A DNA stretch of 64,000 nt from a virus. The DNA lies in the IMG/VR virus record IMGVR_UViG_3300030103_004672, positions 1-64,000 of that record. The stretch is one strand, 5' to 3'. Below are positions 60,038 through 64,000 of the stretch, one piece after another; within the stretch, counting starts at the first letter, position 1; the number at the start of each line of letters is the position of its first letter. Under the pieces are notes generated by a model that saw only the letters and a program-made list of their open reading frames with translations, made no database searches and was not told the DNA's origin. Position numbers and translations under genes: made by a program.

Positions 60038-61981
60038 ATGGCTGTAAACGGAACCACTACAAATGAAAATGGCGATGCCATTCTAATATCGCTTCAAGAA
60101 CCTTATAAAAATGTTGTTGAAGTTGTATCATTTACTGATGAAGTAGAAGGAGAGTCCACAGATTGTTTCTATACAAAACAATTCAGATGGGGAACCGATG
60201 GAGTTGCATATTCTGATTATGTAGACTTAACAAACGAAAACCTAGCAGCTTTACTATTAAATCCTGAGGAACCTTTCTGGATTCAATACAAATATACACA
60301 AGTTGGTGATTGCACTTTAGAGTTTAAATCAATTGCACTAGAAATAGTAACAGATGGCGGTGTGATCTGTAGAGTACCGCAGGTTGAGTGCTGCGATAGT
60401 CAGTCTATGTCAGGTGCACAAAACCTTGTAGTCGATTGCTGTGAATCTACATGGAATCCTTACGATTTGTCAAGAGCAAGTCAGATGTACAATCAATTGT
60501 CTTCTGTAGCTTCTCAGATATTCGGATTTTGTGTTAAATACTTTAAAACACAGGCTGATCAAAGATCAAAAGATGTTATATTAAAGGAATATTCATTATT
60601 TGATGTTATTGACACTGCAGAGGTCAAGCTGATGATTCCCGATAATGCATTTCCGACAAGGGAATTGCAATTTAACCCTTTAATGATTGACTACCCAGTC
60701 CAATTTGAAGTGCATATTGTAAAATCAGAGTTCGAGAAAGTTTTCGGGGCAGGAGCAAAACCTGAGATGCGAGATTATCTTTATTTTGAGCAATATCTTA
60801 ATAAGGTTTATGAAGTAGATGCAATAGCAGAGCCAGATGACTTCTTATATGCAGGATCTTATTGGCGGGTTAGTTTAGTACAATATCAGCAGAGAACGGC
60901 AGTACAATATCCAGATAAAAACATAGAAGCTGTAAAAGATGCTATTGTTACGTCAGTTGAAGAAGAATTTGGGGAAGAGCGAGAAAAAGAATTTAAGGAT
61001 GTACGCAAGCCTAAGCTTTATAACACAATCGGTAACCAAGATAACGATTACGTAAGGCGGATTCTTGATAAACAACTTATTATAAAACAGGAAAACGTTT
61101 ACAATTTCTATACAATAATCTCTAAATACCATTATAAGCTGAGCTCAATGAAAAAGGGTGAAGAGGCAGTAGAGTACCGATTTACAGATGGTTGGACTGC
61201 AGAACAAAATAGGGCATTCACAGGATGGATAAGGCCAACATATATAAACCAAATAGGAAGCAACGTACTAATAACGGCAGTTTCAGATATCGGTGGCCGA
61301 GCTGCATTGAGTACAAATGGTTTGCCACAGCCTGCAAATAGAAAGGTAGTAGCTGGTGATTTCTTGCGAATAACTGGCACAAATTCATATAATGGTATTC
61401 AGGAAATATTGTCGATTTCAGGTAATACAGTGATACTGAATACCCCATTTGTAGATGCTACTATAAACCCAAATGCTAAATTTAAGAAAGAAGGCGGAAG
61501 CAGATTTTTTGTTTACGAGTCAAATGACCAAGAATATTTTTCATTAATACAAACCGTAGGTGCTTTCATAGTAAACATAAATGATACTAAATATGAGTTT
61601 GATATGCCATTCCAGTTTCTTGCTAATAATTTTTATTCATATGTCATAAATCTTAACAATAAAGCTAGGCAATTAAGTTTATTTGTTTACGAAACTCAAA
61701 TGAACGTGACACAACCAAATGCGGGTTCTACAGGTGAACTTAAAAAGGTGTACGAAAACACCATTACGATTAGTCCTGTAGCAGTGCCTAGCGGACATTC
61801 TTGGAGGTTATTAGCTTCTGATGTTGACTTTACAAACAATAGAATATGGAATACTCCAATAGAAATAGAAGAACAGAATTTAGTATTGAGCCAATATGTG
61901 GTTAATGACACAAGTTTAGCTTTATTAATTGACAATGCATCTCCAAGGCTATTAGTTCCACGCACTAATAATCCAAGATAA
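60038..61981 (+). CDS. Neck/virion structural protein with gp14-like region (candidate)
   Basis: The 647-residue protein has an N-terminal Cys-rich region (CRVPQVECCDSQS, VVDCCEST), then residues of about 190-300 with a gp14-neck-like set: EYSLFDVIDTAEVKLMIPDNA, PEMRDYLYFEQYLNKVYEV and DFLYAGSYWRVSLVQYQ. The C-terminal 250 residues are beta-rich. In T4, genes 13 and 14 lie just before 15, 16 and 17; here it precedes the terminase genes. T4 gp14 has 256 residues, so much of this protein would be an added domain. Confidence 0.5.
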   Translation: MAVNGTTTNENGDAILISLQEPYKNVVEVVSFTDEVEGESTDCFYTKQFRWGTDGVAYSDYVDLTNENLAALLLNPEEPFWIQYKYTQVGDCTLEFKSIALEIVTDGGVICRVPQVECCDSQSMSGAQNLVVDCCESTWNPYDLSRASQMYNQLSSVASQIFGFCVKYFKTQADQRSKDVILKEYSLFDVIDTAEVKLMIPDNAFPTRELQFNPLMIDYPVQFEVHIVKSEFEKVFGAGAKPEMRDYLYFEQYLNKVYEVDAIAEPDDFLYAGSYWRVSLVQYQQRTAVQYPDKNIEAVKDAIVTSVEEEFGEEREKEFKDVRKPKLYNTIGNQDNDYVRRILDKQLIIKQENVYNFYTIISKYHYKLSSMKKGEEAVEYRFTDGWTAEQNRAFTGWIRPTYINQIGSNVLITAVSDIGGRAALSTNGLPQPANRKVVAGDFLRITGTNSYNGIQEILSISGNTVILNTPFVDATINPNAKFKKEGGSRFFVYESNDQEYFSLIQTVGAFIVNINDTKYEFDMPFQFLANNFYSYVINLNNKARQLSLFVYETQMNVTQPNAGSTGELKKVYENTITISPVAVPSGHSWRLLASDVDFTNNRIWNTPIEIEEQNLVLSQYVVNDTSLALLIDNASPRLLVPRTNNPR

Positions 61982-61990
61982 TATATAATA
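61980..61990 (+). promoter_or_regulatory. Weak late-type promoter element
   Basis: AATATATAATA resembles the repeated element but lacks the TG. It lies 13 bases before the small-terminase ATG at 62004. Confidence 0.35.
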
Positions 61991-62003
61991 TAAATAAAGA
62001 TAC

Positions 62004-62606
62004 ATGGAAGAATCTAAGAAAAATCTTAGAGAGAGCCTAGATGATATATTAGGCTCAGATTTACCAGATGAAGTTCCTGGACTTTCCGATGCTCCAGATT
62101 TAAGGCCCGTTAGAAAGACTAGCATAAATGTCGGTCTAGAACGCGCTAAGAAAAAGGCTACAAAAGTAATGGACTCACTCTTAAAATTTTATTTGAGTGA
62201 AGAAATTATCGAAGAACAGGAGTACATTAAGGCTAAAAGCGAACTTGATAAGTACGCATTGACTTCGTTAATAAGACAGATGGAAAATAGCGAAAAGGCT
62301 ATAACTACATTGATGGCAACTATTGATGAGGGTGATGTTTCGCCTAGAATGTTTGAAGTTCTTAGTGATTTGCAAAGAACTATGCTAGATATAATTAAGA
62401 GCCAAACAATGTACATGGTTGCAATTGAAGAGAACGCTAAAAAAATATCTAGAGATCTAGATGTTTATCATGGAACTAGTAACAAAAAACTTAAAGGCGA
62501 ATCCGGTGTGAAATCAAGGGGAACTAAGGATTTAATGAAAGCTTTACAAAATTCAATAAACGAAGAAAATATACAAGATGTCGATTCAAGTGAAGATGAA
62601 GAATAA
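62004..62606 (+). CDS. 16: Terminase small subunit gp16 (candidate)
   Basis: The small terminase recognises DNA and regulates the gp17 packaging motor. The 200-residue protein (T4 gp16 164) is helical, with RKTSINVGLERAKKKATKVM then a long central coiled coil (residues 65-150, for example LTSLIRQMENSEKAITTLMA), and charged ends, the usual architecture. It lies in the T4 order before the large terminase, separated only by a GroES-like gene. Assignment rests on position and architecture. Confidence 0.6.
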   Translation: MEESKKNLRESLDDILGSDLPDEVPGLSDAPDLRPVRKTSINVGLERAKKKATKVMDSLLKFYLSEEIIEEQEYIKAKSELDKYALTSLIRQMENSEKAITTLMATIDEGDVSPRMFEVLSDLQRTMLDIIKSQTMYMVAIEENAKKISRDLDVYHGTSNKKLKGESGVKSRGTKDLMKALQNSINEENIQDVDSSEDEE

Positions 62607-62868
62607 ATTTATTCTTATCAAAGATTTAGATGAAGATGGATTAACCGAAACCGAATCTGGTTTGTTTGTTCCAAAGGATAAATTAGAAGTAGGTAGAACT
62701 GCAATAGTATTAGCAGCCGGAGATTGTGATAAAGTTAAAAAAGGTGATATAGTCTATAAAATAAAAGGCAACGGAACGCCTATTATTCTGAATGATATTA
62801 AAATGGAGATGATTCATATAGACTTTATATTAGGTGTTATAGAAAATGGCGAAACCGCAACCACATAG
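62596..62868 (+). CDS. GroES/Cpn10-like co-chaperonin
   Basis: The ATG at 62596 gives a 90-residue protein starting MKNKFILIKDLDE, the usual GroES-type start; an in-frame ATG at 62578 would add six residues. Features follow the Cpn10 pattern: GLFVPKDKLEVGRTAIVLAAGD, VKKGDIVYKIKGNG, then MEMIHIDFILGVIE at the end. The mobile loop is short (TETESG). It overlaps gp16 upstream and gp17 downstream, so it is probably expressed with packaging genes and may help fold virion proteins. Confidence 0.75.
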   Translation: MKNKFILIKDLDEDGLTETESGLFVPKDKLEVGRTAIVLAAGDCDKVKKGDIVYKIKGNGTPIILNDIKMEMIHIDFILGVIENGETATT

Positions 62869-64000
62869 TGCAGGATTTGACTTCAGTGTAGATGCTGCAG
62901 AAAGTAATTTTTCTTGGTCAACTGAAAAAGTTAACCAATTGATGATTGCTTTAGATGAGGGCTATAAACCAAAAGCACACCCCTTTCATAGTGGTGATCC
63001 AAATCTCAGAAAGGGTAACATTGTATTTAATTATACAGATAAGGAAATTAAGGAAATACGAAAGTGTGCTACTGATATAGTTTATTTTGCAAATACCTAT
63101 TGTACTGTAATGACAGATGAGGGCTTGAAGTCTATAACACTAAGACCTTATCAGGAAGAAATGCTAGAGCAATTTCAAAACGAAAGGTTCAATGTATGCT
63201 TAGCAAGCCGACAGGTAGGAAAAACTATATGTTCATCAATTTTTGTTGCATGGTACTCACTTTTTAATTTTGATAAAAACGCATTAGTTCTTTCAAATAA
63301 AGGTGCAACCACAAGAGAGATTATTGATAAGGGTAAAACTATCTTAACCCACTTGCCTTTCTTTCTTAAACCTGGTGTGATAAAATGGGACGTATTTAGT
63401 TCAAAATTTGATAATGGTTGCAGAATTATTGGACAAACAACTACTAAGAAGGCTGCTATCGGTTTTACGATCCATCTTCTATTTATGGATGAGTTTGCAC
63501 ATATTCCAAATCAGTTTGTTGATACTTTTTATGAGAACGTTTATCCAACAATTTCGGCATCCACGACATCAAAGGTTATTATAACAAGCACACCAAACGG
63601 ATTTAATAAGTTTTACGATATTTACAATGGCGCTTCATCAGGACTGAATGAGTATACACCATTTAGAGTGGATTGGTGGGATGTCCCAGGACGTGATGAG
63701 GCATGGATGCAGCAAGAAGTTTCAAACCTTGGAAGCGAGGAGGCTTTTAACCGCCAATACGGAAATCAGTTTATAGCATCATCGTCTTTATTATTAAGTC
63801 CAGATAGTATTAAAAAACTTGGACAAAATAGAAAAGAATTCGTTTTTAGAGACATTCCAGAGTTTGAAGGAGAAGGTATAGATTACCAAGGTCTAGTTTG
63901 GGATCCTGATTTTGATATTGATGATGCATCTGATGAGCTGAACTATTACATGTTTTCAGTTGATATTGCAGAGGGAGCAGGCGGAGATTATTCAGTTATC
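62846..64000 (+). CDS. 17: Terminase large subunit gp17 (3' end outside window)
   Basis: The packaging motor ATPase/nuclease starts at ATG 62846, overlapping the GroES-like gene, and runs past the window edge (385 residues visible; T4 gp17 has 610). Walker A is SRQVGKT at 121-127, preceded by TLRPYQEEML (adenine-binding). Walker B is LLFMDEFAH with Asp215/Glu216, followed by the coupling motif ITSTPNG. The nuclease domain begins with SVDIAEGAGGDYS at the right edge, including the first catalytic Asp. Confidence 0.93.
   Translation, partial: MAKPQPHSAGFDFSVDAAESNFSWSTEKVNQLMIALDEGYKPKAHPFHSGDPNLRKGNIVFNYTDKEIKEIRKCATDIVYFANTYCTVMTDEGLKSITLRPYQEEMLEQFQNERFNVCLASRQVGKTICSSIFVAWYSLFNFDKNALVLSNKGATTREIIDKGKTILTHLPFFLKPGVIKWDVFSSKFDNGCRIIGQTTTKKAAIGFTIHLLFMDEFAHIPNQFVDTFYENVYPTISASTTSKVIITSTPNGFNKFYDIYNGASSGLNEYTPFRVDWWDVPGRDEAWMQQEVSNLGSEEAFNRQYGNQFIASSSLLLSPDSIKKLGQNRKEFVFRDIPEFEGEGIDYQGLVWDPDFDIDDASDELNYYMFSVDIAEGAGGDYSVI

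Overview
The window is a 64 kb slice of a tailed double-stranded DNA phage with a T4-like (contractile-tailed) gene set. It carries recognisable homologues of T4 gp32, gp61, UvsW, UvsX, gp41, gp43, gp44, gp45, gp46, gp47, RNase H, NrdA, NrdB, gp56-type dUTPase, gp55, gp4, gp17, gp20, gp21 and gp23, with weaker candidates for UvsY, gp62, gp33, gp14, gp15, gp16 and gp31. Genes are tightly packed, almost all on the + strand, often overlapping by 1-20 bases; no gap exceeds about 170 bases. No tRNA, rRNA, CRISPR array or integrase was seen. The DNA is AT-rich and start codons follow A/T-rich leaders without Shine-Dalgarno sequences. Together with a small Hc1-type histone-like gene of a kind I associate with Bacteroidetes, this suggests a Gram-negative Bacteroidetes host, possibly marine. 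That host call is an inference.

Layout. 1-11.5 kb: virion structural genes (a 1547-residue protein, a collagen-containing fibre, a tail-tube-like protein) plus a membrane-anchored spanin-like protein. 11.5-17.1 kb: RuvC-like nuclease, GroES-like protein, then gp32, primase, a UvsY candidate and UvsW. 17.2-24.1 kb: an unusual cassette of proteins starting with a short K-x-F-x-x-F-x-x-E peptide resembling the T4 capsid-targeting sequence, including a highly acidic protein with three copies, an RNA-ligase-like enzyme, and next to them a 942-residue ligase/NMN-adenylyltransferase/nuclease-like fusion. 24.1-26.4 kb: fibre-like protein, methyltransferase, dUTPase. 26.4-38.2 kb: DNA polymerase split in the fingers domain into two genes 9.2 kb apart; between them lie nrdB, nrdA, kdsA, a Nudix hydrolase, a histone-like gene, a three-gene block that may modify DNA bases, the sliding clamp and an HNH homing endonuclease. 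38.2-44.2 kb: recombination and helicase block (UvsX, gp41, gp47, gp46). 44.2-55.9 kb: head and neck genes (gp55, gp4, gp20, a gp21-scaffold fusion, gp23). 55.8-56.7 kb: one minus-strand gene. 56.7-59.4 kb: clamp loader and RNase H. 60-64 kb: neck candidate, small and large terminase.

How the parts fit: the replisome, recombination and nucleotide-supply genes form a complete T4-style DNA factory. A repeated TGATATATAA(A/T) element sits upstream of head, tail and gp32 genes and probably is the late promoter read by the gp55-like sigma factor. The protease-scaffold fusion probably processes the prohead and the peptide-tagged cargo. Several replication proteins, and one protein of the putative modification block, end in a C-terminal (S/R/K)(L/I)F peptide that may dock on the sliding clamp. 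The regions most worth following up are the tagged-cargo cassette with the ligase/NMNAT fusion, the split polymerase, and the putative modification block.
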